Origin: Hymenolepis diminuta
Taxonomy: Eukaryota > Platyhelminthes > Cestoda > Cyclophyllidea > Hymenolepididae
DNA: 64,000 nt
Assembly (NCBI GenBank): GCA_900708905.1
Contig: CAADRB010000010.1
Span: 2,146,448-2,210,447 of the forward strand
Reading direction: 5' to 3'
The notes beneath the pieces were generated by a model. That model was not told the DNA's origin, did not search any database, and saw only the letters and a program-made list of their open reading frames with translations. A program made the translations under genes and the position numbers. Positions 1 through 11,980 of this stretch are shown in pieces (within the stretch, counting starts at the first letter, position 1; the number at the start of each line of letters is the position of its first letter).

Positions 1-335
1 GTAAAACATGTTCCCAATGAGCGGAATGGCCAAGTACATTGGTTAAGTCTGGCAAATAAAGGGCGGTGATAAAATCCGAGCATTTTACCAGGGAAGTTTC
101 GTGATGCTACTTATTTACTCATGCCTGTTAGTGATTAAATGAAATTAAGATGAATTTACCCTCCCATAAAATTAGTCTTACAAATTAACACGAATCTAAA
201 CCGTAACTCGGCCAAAATAAGCAAAATTTTTTTCGTTAAAAGTATCACCTCTAAAGTCAAAATATTTGCATCAATTTTGTATTAATAAATATACTATATT
301 CAGACTGATATTTAGTAGAAAACGGGAAAACTTAC

Positions 336-1402
336 CGTTTTTCAAGAGGAAGGGGCATGACGTCTTCTTGGATATTAGCTATAGCCATGTTTAGTATATC
401 TCCCGACCAGGCTCCAGCACAATTGACAACCAAATGAAAGGCAATTTTTTCCACATCTCCCAATGGTGTCCGAACCACAACTTCATTTAATTTTGGCGCA
501 TCTAATGGAGCTCTTAAAGGTCGATCTTGGAAGGTGGTGCGAGTGAGTGACCGGTAGAACGTGAATCCATTAACTTCGCCTACAACGTAATTAGCTCCGA
601 AAGTGTGCGCTTTGTTTCTAACTGCACGAACCAGTAGCCAAGGGTCGAACCAACCCTCATTTCTGTCACCTAAAAGGGAGATTAAAAAGCGACTCTACTA
701 ATCAAGCTAACCATAAGAAGCCAATGAAATATCAGTTGTATTGATCCAGGGCCAACGTTTTTCCACTTCCTCAGGAACCATAAGTCGATTCGGAACTTCC
801 AGGGCCCTAGACTTCAATAATTCGAAAAAGTAACTGCCTACGCTTGTAACTGATAGTTCTCCTTCATTTGACTAACATTTTTATCATCCGCTAAGATCAG
901 ATTTCCGTGGGGATTGAAGTTTATGTCAGGAAGGCTATCGTCTAACAATGGAAAAAAATGAGATGAATGAATCTTTTTGAACTAACCAGTGACTGAAAGT
1001 TGTTCCTCTATGTCACGTAGAAACTCGGCAGTAAAGAGAGCCATTTGAATATTTTCAGCTTCAGAGAACTGAGTTCGAACATTACCAAGGCCCAGCAAAC
1101 TTGAAGCACGGGATAGAGTGGGATCACGCTCAATGACGGTTACTGTGGTTTTGGCTAAATATCGAATCCAAAATGCCACAGACCAGCCAATAATTCCGCC
1201 GCCAATGACTACGACATCTGATTGTTTTGGGATGCGGTCTTCTCTGACTACAGAAAAAGTGAAATGTTATTGTGCAGATGTGCATTAACATACACTGTGT
1301 TCCGGGTGGTTCAAATCGATAACCATCTGATGGGGAAGGCTCTGATGAAAATCGGCGACAGTGAATGAGTCCAAATCTCGAGAAACGAGGAATCTTTAAC
1401 AT
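336..1402 (-). CDS. FOXRED1: FOXRED1-like FAD oxidoreductase, 5' part (four exons, incomplete)
   Basis: The family is a mitochondrial FAD-dependent oxidoreductase of the DAO/sarcosine dehydrogenase fold, required for assembly of respiratory complex I. Exons read on the minus strand: 1402-1294, 1247-987, 941-712, 669-336; introns of 46, 45 and 42 bp with GT...AG ends; the last exon ends at a good donor (GTAAGT) and the gene runs on past the left edge. The first ATG (1402) opens an Arg/Ser-rich presequence (MLKIPRFSRF..., then CRRFSSE), fitting mitochondrial import. Exon 2 has the Rossmann motif DVVVIGGGIIG followed by a VIERD strand end. Further matches to the family are QFSEAENIQ, FNPHGNLILAD, RWPWINT, NEGWFDPW and VVNCAGAWSG. 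About 311 residues are covered, against about 486 in human. Oddity: exon 3 carries an apparent loss of one base near 840-848, so FNPHG...NYQLQ and GSYFFELL...WPWINT lie in different frames. Phases at all other junctions agree. The identification is firm; whether the gene is functional is open. Confidence 0.88.
834..850 (-). other. apparent 1-base frameshift inside FOXRED1 exon 3
   Basis: Reading exon 3 (941-712), the frame from the second intron gives NFNPHGN...NYQLQ and then meets TAG. Moving to the next frame gives GSYFFELL and on through WPWINTTDIS to the third intron, whose phase fits the next exon. Exon 3 is 230 nt; 231 would restore the phase. No GT...AG intron that fits the phases bridges the break. 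It could be an assembly error or a real lesion. Confidence 0.75.
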
Positions 1403-3416
1403 CTTACGCTCAAGATGTCTACAAATTTTTTCGATGCACACAAATGTTTACAAATCAAAACGAATATATTTGTACCGGGTTTTTTGTTAAATATTAAGGA
1501 CATTAATTTTACTATGAAACAAATCAAAACGTGCTTACAGTGCCTGCGCCGATCAGAGCGCTAATCTAGGCTAAATCGACCGCATAATTAACCAGCCGTT
1601 CTATTTTAACCTGTTATTTGTAAGATACGGAGTTGGGCTTTTTATATTAGTTTCCATTCAAGCAAGATATCATCAAAGTTTTTCCAGATAATTATAACTT
1701 AAACGTTAATTCTTCATCTTCAACGAGGAAGAAGAAGGGCATTTGATTCACTTATTTTTTATAAAGGATTTTATGGGAATGTTGTCATTTAATTAAACGA
1801 AACTGATTTTGAACCTTGTTTGTGAATGTAATGAGTTCAGAGAATACTCTCAAATACTTTTGACATTAGCATTCAGTTTCAAGTTAAAATTGGTTAGGAA
1901 GGAAGCGATGTGATTATTCATATTCTTATGGTTTTATTAGTAATATGCACGTTTGTTAAATGCAAAAAAATAGAACGCGATCCATTGGGGCACAATGCAT
2001 TGGCTAGTTGTGTAGTTTAATAATCTTCCTAAGTGAAGCAGCAAGCTTAAATTTTTCATTTGAAAACTATTCATGTTACCTTTCTTTTCTCAGTAATGTT
2101 TATTTAGAATGATTCTCCTCCAACGTATTACAAATCATGACGTCACATGTTGCCATACATAAAAGTTATCACAATAGAAATAATGCGACGATGCTATTTG
2201 ATAGCTAAACTTTGAGAACTATTTAATATCGCTTCTTACTTTAGTATTATCACTCACCGCAAGTTAAAAATATCTACAAATTTGACTATAGTGAAGGACC
2301 ATCTAAAATAGTAATCGTGTTTAATAAGATGATGATAAGACCCATTTGTGTCCCCTTTGTGTATTTAATATCATAAAATTGAACGCAGACAAATTCATTT
2401 ATATGTAATTTCAAACACAGATTTTTTGTATCCCCGTAATTTCTACCTAGAAACGCAAAATTACCTAAAAATTATCTTTTCATGTTCATGAAATGTGGAT
2501 CGATATTTATTATGTAACCGTAAGCGTTACTAACGTGGTGGCTTACACAAACGGCATCTGATATTCTGGATGTGTCTACGGTACGAAGTGGCACAATGTA
2601 GGAGGAATTCCATGTCTTCATGTCGTCGGAACAGTTCATTGGTGACCATAATAGCCGCCCCGACTTTTTATAAAAAAAGTATATGCACACTCGTTTCTAT
2701 GTGAGAAGTCAGTCAATTTCGGCCATCAAGGTTTCCGAGTGACGATTGACAATTGTGGAGTTATCTAAGCACATATGTGGACTGCTTCTAGATGCCGTTG
2801 TAGAGATCCTATCATTTTCTATGTGTTATCTATAGCAGCAATAATGTTCGCACATTTCATTCTTCACAAATAACTATCTCGAGCATAATTAGCTATATTT
2901 GGTTTTATATTCTGCATATTTTAAAATGACGAGAGCTTGCACCTCATTTCCCCATATTAGCCAAATCCACGATTTTAAGTAATCTTTTTTTTCTAATTCT
3001 CCTTAAGAGATACCCTGGATCTCTTCGTATCATGAGTCCTCTGTGATCTTAAATATGCCGGAGATGAAGACATTATTCCTTTAAATTTTGAACCCGTGCT
3101 AATTCTTGAATAGCCTTTTTAATATTGTTTCACACATATTCACAACACATAAATGCAAATAGAAACATATTAAGAATGCTTTCCCTCTATTAAGTTAAAA
3201 TGCAAAGGACATTACTAAATCACGTATTAACAGTTCAAATATTTAAACATATTTCTCTGGAATGCATTATTATTTTAAATATATTTACTTCACCATATTA
3301 ATATGTTTTACCCGATGACAAAACTATAATAAAAGGGAATTTAAAAGAATTATATTTACCAAAAATGATGCTGTTAATAATGTGGCAGCAAGGAGGTCAC
3401 TGATTTTATTCACATG
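1403..3416. other. AT-rich intergenic stretch, no supported gene
   Basis: This lies upstream of FOXRED1 and should include its promoter, but no convincing TATA box or other element is seen. A 72-codon open stretch on the minus strand (2690-2472) is somewhat less AT-rich and reads like protein (RLLWSPMNCSDD...). It has no family match I recognise and starts inside an open frame, so it is left unassigned. Confidence 0.5.
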
Positions 3417-3626
3417 TTATTTCTTGACACCTTTCTTCGGAATGCCCTTTTTCACATTCCAAGCATCCCATTTTACCCTCTTCTCAGAATAAACGGCACC
3501 AGATTTCTCAATATTGACTTCTCCAACGGTGACCTATTTGTACGGCTCACAGAGAACAAATAGGTGAATATATATGCTGAACATATCTCGAGTCTTCACT
3601 CGCTCGTTTGTTGTCTGGAAATCCAT
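3417..3626 (-). pseudogene. acyl-CoA-binding protein pseudogene, intronless copy
   Basis: On the minus strand ATG at 3626 starts MDFQTTNERVK. After a poorly matching stretch comes EPYK, then TAG, then VTVGEVNIEKSG and VKWDAWNVKKG, ending at TAA (3419-3417). The ACBP signatures YKQATVGD and KWDAW are clear; the Gln of YKQ has become a stop (CAG to TAG). Both introns found in the copy at 4849 are absent, so it looks like a reverse-transcribed copy, although no poly(A) tract remains. An AATAAA (3410-3405) follows the stop closely. The C-terminal helix with the ligand-binding Tyr is missing. Its start (MDFQT) is closer to the decayed copy at 11981 than to the two intact genes. Not expected to make a functional ACBP. 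Confidence 0.8.
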
Positions 3627-3939
3627 CTTACAGTTATCATTACTATGCTTATACTGAGACATTGCACCATCACTTTCCCTTACATATGATGCCATAATAT
3701 CGTAAATGCATGGTGTTTCCGCCAGTGGATATACCCGTCTCATTAAATTTCTTGTGAATTTTGTCCTTCACAATCAAGCATCAACGGTGTAATTTTATGT
3801 TTTTGCTGCAATCAAATTTTATTAATGTTAAGACTTTAATTTTCAAAACTTCAAAACCCCAAGGCATTAATCGTAGTTATGTATTTTCTCATAACTATTT
3901 AAATGTTTGTAAGAAAGTAGACCAACAATGTTATAATCT

Positions 3940-4270
3940 CTTCTTCTCTATGGGATACTCTAATAACGTTGGGGATCTATCGAATAGATGGAATAAGTCA
4001 AGTCACCCATGGCGCCAGATCAGTTCAGAAGTGGCAGGCAAGCCACCCCAATTTATTGATTAGTAAATTAGATTTATATACAAAACATTTCTTTATTAGG
4101 CGTCAGTCATGTCTCGTTGTCGGTGTCTCGACGTGATGATCGACATCTGTTTGGGTATCTACGTGCAAACAATCAAACACACAGCGGGACCACCTGCGGA
4201 CACTATAGTGAAGATCTTACCGCCAGTCAATCATTTCTAATCGTTATGTGCTGATAGACATCTGGTGGCT
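3940..4270. other. GC-richer patch of unknown origin
   Basis: Between the antisense ACBP relic and the first intact ACBP gene lies about 300 bp clearly richer in G and C than its surroundings (for example the stretch around 4105-4210 with several CG dinucleotides). The 100-codon open frame at 3761-4063 (plus) enters it but has no recognisable domain. It may be a worn mobile-element end or regulatory DNA. Nothing further can be supported. Confidence 0.3.
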
Positions 4271-4848
4271 ATAGCAATATGTAATTACAAGTAACTAACA
4301 TTTTCAAAATTGTCGGCCTGCTATTTCTGGGTATTCGATTGAAATAAATTAGCTATCTACCTGAGCCAGAATATTTAATCCAATAGTTGGTGAAGCTGAG
4401 ATTTAAATATCACTTCTCATGTAAGCTATGAAACTTTATTTAGAGATATTCAGGATGCTAAGTTCTTTTACAAATATTGCAGCAAATCGGTGCAACATGG
4501 AAATTCATATATTGGTCTGAAAATACAAAAATCAATAAAATATATACTATTTTCGCAAGTCATCAATCCATTGTGGATTACTGTTCTATAATTTTATTTT
4601 ATTTTAACATCTGTATACATTAATTTGAAAGCGCTTTCTGTAAATTGAGATAATGGCTTGTATTTTAACAAGAGTACAATTAACTATGAAATATAGATTA
4701 ATAAATTTAGATGAAGTGATACATTTATTTTGATGACCGACACTATTTAAGACACTTATTCAGATTAAAATGATTTAAATGCCTGAACTGGCTGAAGGTC
4801 ATATTGCTACAACAGTTGAATTCTTGGGTTTTCCCTGTTTTTTGCGTG

Positions 4849-5175
4849 ATGGACTTTCCGATGGCAGCTGAAAAGGTAAAAACGCTTGCTTCATGTAGCG
4901 ACGCAGACAAGCTTTTTCTTTACGCTTTGTATAAGCAGGCTACTGTCGGGGATGTTAATACAAGTATGGCGTAAATTAAATAATTTAATCTTTTTAGAGA
5001 GACCCGGACCACTGGACTTCACTGGAAAAGCTAAATGGGATGCATGGTATGAAAAGAGAGGTTTGCATTCTATGTACTTTTTATAAATCTTTTAGGCATG
5101 GCAAAGGATGAAGCAGAGACTGCTTACGTTCAAAAGGTGACCGAATTGCTTACGAAGGCTAATTTATTGAACTGA
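4849..5175 (+). CDS. ACBP: acyl-CoA-binding protein (three exons, 85 aa)
   Basis: Small cytosolic four-helix protein that binds long-chain acyl-CoA esters and delivers them to lipid metabolism. Exons 4849-4963, 4998-5060 and 5096-5175 are joined by introns of 34 and 35 bp (GTATGG...TTTTTAG; GTTTGC...TTTTAG). The spliced frame is open from ATG to TGA and gives 85 residues, against 86 for the usual single-domain ACBP. Key features: [14 protein letters not shown] (Tyr25, Tyr28, Lys29), [16 protein letters not shown] (Lys51, Trp52, Trp55) and AYVQKV (Tyr70); these match the residues that contact the CoA phosphate and adenine in the family. The start is the first ATG; the next in-frame Met (residue 5) would also be possible. 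Part of a four-copy ACBP cluster; the copy at 13002 keeps the first intron position only. No clear TATA box upstream. Probably functional. Confidence 0.92.
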
Positions 5176-6075
5176 TAAAGTAAATGTTTGTATTCCCCCC
5201 TCCCCCTCCAGCTACTTTACATTCATATTTGATTAAAAATGAGTTAATTTTTCGTTATAAATATTTGTTAAGCCTTTTTGATGAACAGAGGTTCGTAAAG
5301 TTAAGTCCAACTTGTATGTTCGTTATTATTTTTAAGGATGATTATATAATTCTCTCGCCTTTACTTGCTCGGATAAGTTTTATATTTTATCTCCTATGCA
5401 CTTAAATTCAGCAGCATTTCTAATAGTTATTTTTTCTAAACTATGACACAAGGTTCTGTTCGGTTTGCTGGAAACTGCATTAAGTCCTCTTTCCCTCCTA
5501 CTACCTTCGAAATCTACTTTTAAAACCGTTGCTGAGATATAGTATGGAGGAATGAAGATCGTTTATGTTCTAATTCCGATTTAGTAAATTTTCATAATAG
5601 AAGGTATGATATATTTGCCCTTTTGACATGAGGTTTTAAGTAGGCGAATTAGTCTTTTGATCAGGAATAGAACTGCTCCACGTTTTGTGAAATGCTCGGA
5701 AAAATATGATTAATGTTGATCTCATTTTAGTCAAATAGATCAAACCTAAGTAAATGTTCGAATAAAAAATCATGTCATTACTCTGATAATATTGACACTA
5801 ATCAATGCAGTTTTGTCGATTATTGACCTCAGTTACTGCTCGTTTGTCTTAGTCGTCATCTTCTTAATTCGCATGTCTTTGTTCTGTCCACGCAATTACT
5901 CATTCTGTCCTGCTTGTTTATTAGATGGAAAAATCAAGACACAGTTACTGAGCCTCACGCTATTTGCTCCACGGTAAATCTGAACTTCGCAAACAACGAT
6001 AACTGTTGCTAGAGTACTACTTTTAAGTTAGATTAACTACCACTAGTTTCTCTATCTCTACTGTTGGTAATTCAG
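5176..6075. other. intergenic, no supported gene
   Basis: AT-rich DNA downstream of the ACBP gene. It begins with a pyrimidine tract (about 5190-5210) in the presumed 3' UTR. Open frames of about 60-73 codons (5184-5405, 5792-5977) show no recognisable domain and are in the size range expected by chance. Confidence 0.4.
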
Positions 6076-6437
6076 CATTGTATCGCGGTTGATACGCTAC
6101 GGCGGATGACCTACGAAAAATCAGTAAAAGCTCTCCAGTTAGTTATGGTACTTACAAAATTAGATTTATCCAGAAATAGGTGATGACGGACTTAAGAATA
6201 TCTTGTGATTGTTCCTGACCTGACCTATTTATTCTCTAGACATATTTGGAGTAGCAAGACCTGACAGGTTTGAACAAGACTTCATGACATTTTAGGCTAT
6301 ATTTGTGTTCTCAGTATGATCCTGTACAAACGTGGTTGAATTTGCTTGAAAGTGGATGGGTAAAATCTGCCTTGTACAGATTGGAGTTGAGATGGTTAGA
6401 AACAGAGAGGAAAAGAAAGGGAAGAAAGCGTGTATAA
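6076..6437 (+). pseudogene. possible leucine-rich-repeat gene fragment
   Basis: After an acceptor-like TTCAG (ending 6075), the frame reads HCIAVDTLRRM...ALQLVMVLTKLDLSRNR. Shifting one frame it continues GDDGLKNIL. Together this resembles one ribonuclease-inhibitor-type leucine-rich repeat (LTKLDLSRN-IGDDGL), but the two halves need a frameshift. A separate open segment at 6315-6437 follows an acceptor-like TTCTCAG, reads YDPVQTWLNLLESGW, and ends in a basic tail (ERKRKGRKRV) before TAA; it could be a terminal exon. The phases of the segments do not join cleanly. Either a decayed gene or chance resemblance. Confidence 0.22.
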
Positions 6438-9410
6438 TGAGACTGCAATCATTGGATGAATGCATTAGGAAGCCAAATCGAATACTTTCGGTGCATTCGT
6501 AAATTCATCCCTCATGTGCTGAACTATCGATTTACCGACTTTACCTTAAGACTTTGATATGTAAAACCACCAGTGAAGAGCCTACCTCTGCCAATACTAG
6601 CTAACCAGTCAGTCAATTATTCATCCCATATCCAATTCTTTATAAGCACATTTATTTTCTCTCCTGTTTGAGCTACAGGACTTCCCACTTCTTTTTGGGG
6701 TCCGAGTAGTTATAGCTTCATAAAATGGGCATTGGTGATTTGGTAGTTATAATGGTACATTCACAATGTTAGACTTTGCCGCCATAAAGTTATCTACTTA
6801 ATATCTGGGAATGCTGTTCATTTTGCAGCATTTACTTCACAGATAAGAATTACTAACGTAAGATCCCACCATACTTGACCTTGAGTAAAAATCACCTTAA
6901 AAGGCGCTAATAGCGACCTTTATGATATTCTAATCCCGTAGAATCATGTGAATGAAGTCAGATAATCCCTAATGTGCACCTCATTTTACTAAAGGAATTT
7001 GAAGAATATTAGGGTTATTTATTGACTGAAATTAATAGTCTGCTCCACGGAGGCAATAAATTTTTAAAACTACATGAATTTTGTTAAATTCAAGGCCTTG
7101 GTAGAGATTTAATAAAATTGCGTTATATTAAGATGTCTTAAATTTCGGTGGTCACATACTATACAGACGTAAAAACGTAAACAAGTGTCATGCATTGATG
7201 AGAGGGATAATGTTGGGCTTACTTTCGCAGAAACTCAAAAATGAACTAAAATAAAATACATAAAGGCAAGAAGAACTCCAAGTCAGTTTGACGCCTTTGA
7301 TCTTGGAATCAACATTTTGAAATGGCAAACATCGTCCATTTAACTAGATCAGTATTCCGGTCATACATCTATTTATAAAAGCGGACGCTTGTAGCATTTG
7401 GCATTTATGTCTATCGCACTGTCAAAACTGCGTTCAATTGATTAAAAGCCGATTATTATGACAAAAATGGTATCAATTAATTCAGTCCCCAAACTTCGGA
7501 CTACAAAATTCATTTTAAGACGAGAACTAATTTTTAGACATTTGTAAGAAGGTAACCACAAAGTCATGGCTAAGACAAATCGATCAGGATGGGAAGGAAG
7601 TCTTTGGTTTGATCGGGTCATCATGGCTAAAACAGTCAACAACGCTAATTCCTACCTCCACTTTAAGGAAGTTCGAGCAAAAACGGAGAAGTGCAAAGCT
7701 GCTAAAATGTATGTGAATGTTTGCAGAAAGGAAAGCAATGTTCTTGCACTATCGACAAGATCCCTGTTCATCGGACACAATGGCAACAAGAACCGCAACT
7801 GATCAATGTTCGATTGTTTTGAGTATTATAAAGACAGAGCTGGTTGAAACACTACATATCAGAATGCAGTTCTTTATGCTCATTTCATTCATAATGAAAT
7901 TGGATTCAATGAACGAACATCTTCAAAAGGCCGTTTGACAAAGCGGAATATGTTCTTTGGACTAAGACGAGAAGTTATTATCTCGAATCCTATGGACTAA
8001 ATCTCCTTACTATTTTCCCAAAAATATTTTCTTTCTGCTATAGCTAAGCATTCGCTTGCTCGGTTTTGTAATACTATACTAATAAGCGAAAATAACTGTT
8101 TAGGATTCCAAGAGATTATCTTGTGTATCGATGAAGCGTATTTTGACAAAGAGTAATGCGATTATCATTAGCTATTTCCCTTCACTACAGAAAGTCATAG
8201 TGTCTGAACTATTTGCTGGAGTGAAAGAGAGATTTTGGCTGTGGAGTTATTAAGTAGCCGACCAGAGTTTCACATAAATATCTAGCAGACGTTTTCGGAG
8301 TAGGAATGAGGGTGTAAATAAATGCATTCCTACCGCTCAACAACATGATGTCTTGCAACAGGTGTGCAGACGTAAACTTAGGGTTGGCAACTACACATAT
8401 TCTATACTAACTTGATCGAACAGTATATATTAAAGCTAATACCATTACTTATGTCCCATGTAATTTCGTGGTTTAAGACTCGAAAATCAAAATTAAATCA
8501 AATTATTTTACTGACGAAAGAGGAGTAAGTGATCGTTTCTTATTCAGAGAACATGGGAAATTCTTTCCAGAATGAGTGCTATTGGGTAAGAAGGCGTAAA
8601 GTTATTTAAGAAAATGAATCAGAGCTGACTGTTACCGATGGATTCTTCATAGTAAAAGAGAATTCATCGGTTTAATAGTGTTAACTTGCCATCTTATTCA
8701 TTCAATACAGAGCAATAATCATGTGAATATAAGGTCCGTGTTAAAAGACACTGACTCATACAACTCTCGGTTGACCTTCTGTGCCCTGAAGTCGGATTAT
8801 GGTGAAAGTCATTTACACGTAACTCATGACGGCAAAAATTTGGTGTGGCATGAATGAGTATTTTATTCCAAATTCATATATATTTCTACTGTGCTTATAT
8901 TTGCACAGCAAGAACGCACTGGGATTAAACTCTGGCGACCCAAATGACCAATCTTTATGCCTTTTCTGACTCAGCGATTAATTACGTACATTTACTTGCA
9001 CCATTTTTAGAGAATCGATTTTCTTAAAGATAGTGAACATATTCCGGTGCAATATAGTAGTAAGAGCAACCAAATTCTAAAAATTACTCATTATAACTTA
9101 ACGTATGGAGCAATCTTAAACCAAAGGGAAGATTCTTCAGGTTAGCTGCCCCTTATTTTCTCTCTATACTTAGATGAAATCTGATTTAACATTCCACAAT
9201 TCAAACTTCAAAAATAATAATGTCCACGTTGTTCACAGGCGATGAATTAGCACATGTAATTCAAATGATTAGCCATGCATTCCAGTTAAAATTGTCCCAC
9301 CTGATAGCTTAAATATCTTAATCTCAAACAATGATCAAAACCAACAAAGAGGTTGATATTCCGCAGTAATTGAAACGCCTACAGTAACTTATTATCGGCC
9401 GTTTTTCTAT
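6438..9410. other. long AT-rich stretch, no supported gene
   Basis: No family-level match was found. Two patches are less AT-rich: 7500-7960, with overlapping open frames of 73-78 codons on the plus strand, and 8190-8400, where the minus strand is open for about 65 codons. Neither shows a motif I can name. They may be worn mobile-element sequence. Confidence 0.4.
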
Positions 9411-9420
9411 CTTATGGCGG

Positions 9421-9648
9421 CTAGAGGGAGAAGCTGTGGAGTGTACAATGCTACAAAGGCTGTAATGTAGGAATTCGCGCGCTGGAGTATTCTGGAAAGT
9501 GCAGTGTGTAACCCGTCCTGTATTGAAGACTTGCGAGCAGAGGCCTCCCAGCTAATCAGCCATCAATATTCGTGCAGCGTAGCCTAACTTAATCTTTTGG
9601 GTGGGGCGGGGGGTAATGTTTATTTGAGCACTAGAGGCTTATCGTACT
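9421..9648 (+). repeat. LTR-like remnant, related to the one at 51.7 kb
   Basis: A polypurine-like run (AGAGGGAGAAGC, about 9423-9434) is followed by TGTGGAG. The next 220 bp parallel the sequence at 51699-52006: both start with CTAGAGGG(G/A) and GGAGT, share the block ATTCTGGAAAGTGC, then CCCAGC(T/C)AA(T/C)C near CATTATT or CATCAATATT, then a G-run (GGGGCGGGGGG), and close with CTAGAGGCT. A purine tract just before a TG-starting repeat is what the 3' LTR of a retrotransposon looks like. No coding sequence remains upstream, so it is an isolated 3' LTR or a nearly solo LTR. Confidence 0.6.
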
Positions 9649-11980
9649 TGTCCGTAGCTAGTTGGATTTATGGGAGGATTACCAAGGTTTAGTCAAGGGT
9701 TCATTTGTGTAATATCCGCTAAAAATATCTTTTCAATTTTTAATCAAGATAAATGACTGCCCTCAACATCTCCGGCGGAATTAATCATTTGATTTTTAGA
9801 ATGGAGATTATATTGCACAGACTTAAAGTCTTTTAAGTTGGCAGATTAGAGATATGAGTTGGTTGGTAAAATTTAATATTACTTAAGCTATCAAAGTGGT
9901 AAAGAGAATATATTGAAATATTTACTGCACCCAGTAATAATATAGATTAGTAATAAGAATTAATGGTTTTCTAGTGAATGACAATAAAATAAAAAATATA
10001 GATTATTGATTAAACATTTGTGAAAATAATTTTCTTTGAAGAGAATCGATGTTTGAAAGAATTGTTTATTAACTGAAATAATGAAGCGTTTATAAGTGAC
10101 TGAAATAGTCAGCTATCATGGCTAGTAGAGAGGGAAGATTTCAGTACATTATTCCAATGAGAATGGGTGCTGAAAAATGTCGAGATTATTACAGTCAACG
10201 TTCACATCTGTCAAGTTCAGGAGTATTGAAATCGATGCTCAACGGTATAGACTCAGTGATATGAGTGACTAATAGTACTGGTTAATTCTGGATAGATAAA
10301 TGCGAGTTTATCATAAGAACATCTCCATAATATTTTCCCTTTTTTCTAGGCAAATGCGTAGTTAAGCAATCATATACTGAAGATCAAAATTAACGATTTA
10401 GATGCATGTATTTGCATTTAAGAATCCTATTTAATTATATTAATTCACATATACGTTCGATTTATCAATTTACCCCTTGTTTCCATTTGTCAAGAAATAA
10501 TTTTATGCATCTATTAAAGCTGAGAAATAATCTGTCTAGTTCCTTCAGCCTAGCACGTGACAACTCAGTCAAACCAAAAGGCAGAATTGTCTATCAATAT
10601 GAAAGCTCGAATAATTAGTGTAGTCTAAGCAGATCAGTTATTCTATTTTTAAAAGTCTGCTATGAACCTTCTGGTCCATGCTCCATGGTACGATTTTGAG
10701 ATATTGTAATGCGTGATGTAGTAGAACCAAGGAAGAGGAATGTAATAAATATATTAATTCATTGACTCAAGTAGGGATCGGCTACTCTCTCACGAGGTAT
10801 TCCTACTTTTAAAAATTAAAACGCAAAAAAAATGGGAAGAACATTGTCACTGCTTAGATCAGGATTACATAAACGTTGATTCTTGATGGACTTGGCTACA
10901 TCACAGAATAAACCCTAGTAATAAAGAGAAATAAGCGTGCTAAGGAGCGACTAGATCTGTACCGTAAGTTTGCATTAATACAAGGGTTTGGGAAGTTTGT
11001 TAAAGCGTAATTGTGGAGAGGGCAGCACTGTGCAAACCCCGGGTGATTCGTGTCTACCATAAAAATACAATCCTTCTGTAGATCATAAGTGCTGATGGAA
11101 CTTAGATCTATATATTCCATCAGATTTCCCGACTAAAATGACACTAGAACTTGATACCAAAAGAGAAAAATTTTTCGACTTAATTCGAACTCAAATTTAT
11201 ACACTTTTAAAAATCTCACGGCTGAACAATAATAAGTACCACAATTGTATACAAATTATTTTGAGCAAGTTTTCTGTCATCGCGTGTGTACCTATGCGTG
11301 ACGTTAACCGTCTTACAATTTTGCAATTGGCAAAATCACATTCTAAAAGTATATGATTTTATTAACAAGGCTGATTTACTATAGTTCAGTGATTTGATTC
11401 AAAGAAAAGATTAAATTTAATGGCATTCAAATATACAAAATAGATCGTCAGAAATGCGCTTAAAATATACAATCTTATTCCACTTTCAAATAAAATGAAA
11501 CATCTCGAAACAAAAAAGTCGATAATAAATTGATTAGCGAAATCAAATTTATATTTAGTGAATTTTAATGCCCCTCGCTAGTTTCATCTTTCTCATTTTT
11601 ACTGAACGAAGATACAAAAAAGTGGATAAACAAGATTCAAATATCATGGACATAGTCTCATTCTTGAATCTAAGAGTCAAATCATTGAATTAGAGTGTTA
11701 GGACATTACTCACTACCATGGATAAGCATAGTAATTTAATGACTAATAAACCGTAACTTGCAGTATAAGCTGGCTACTCTTGGCCATTAGAACCCATTAA
11801 AATACTGAGATGGAAGTTAGGAGTAAAAAGTATCTTATTTTCTCCTAGCTTTTTGTCAAGCTATGTCCTCTAACTGGATAAATATATATGTATAATATAA
11901 TATAATAGATGAAAGTCATCCATTAGGTTTATCAACAGAATAACGTGTTTCCCGAAAAGAAGATAAAAGAGAGCTCAGTC
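9649..11980. other. AT-rich stretch, only small open frames
   Basis: Contains a 48-codon ATG-started frame at 10119-10265 (MASREGRFQYIIP...) and open frames at 10406-10618, 10896-11120 (minus) and 11138-11356. None has a recognisable domain or convincing splice context, and all are within chance expectation. A short TATAA/TAATA tract lies at about 11883-11908. Confidence 0.4.

Noticed and set aside
1305..1318. GGTTCAAATCG, similar to a tRNA B box.
   Set aside because: No A box, cloverleaf or acceptor stem around it; it lies inside the first FOXRED1 exon on the opposite strand.
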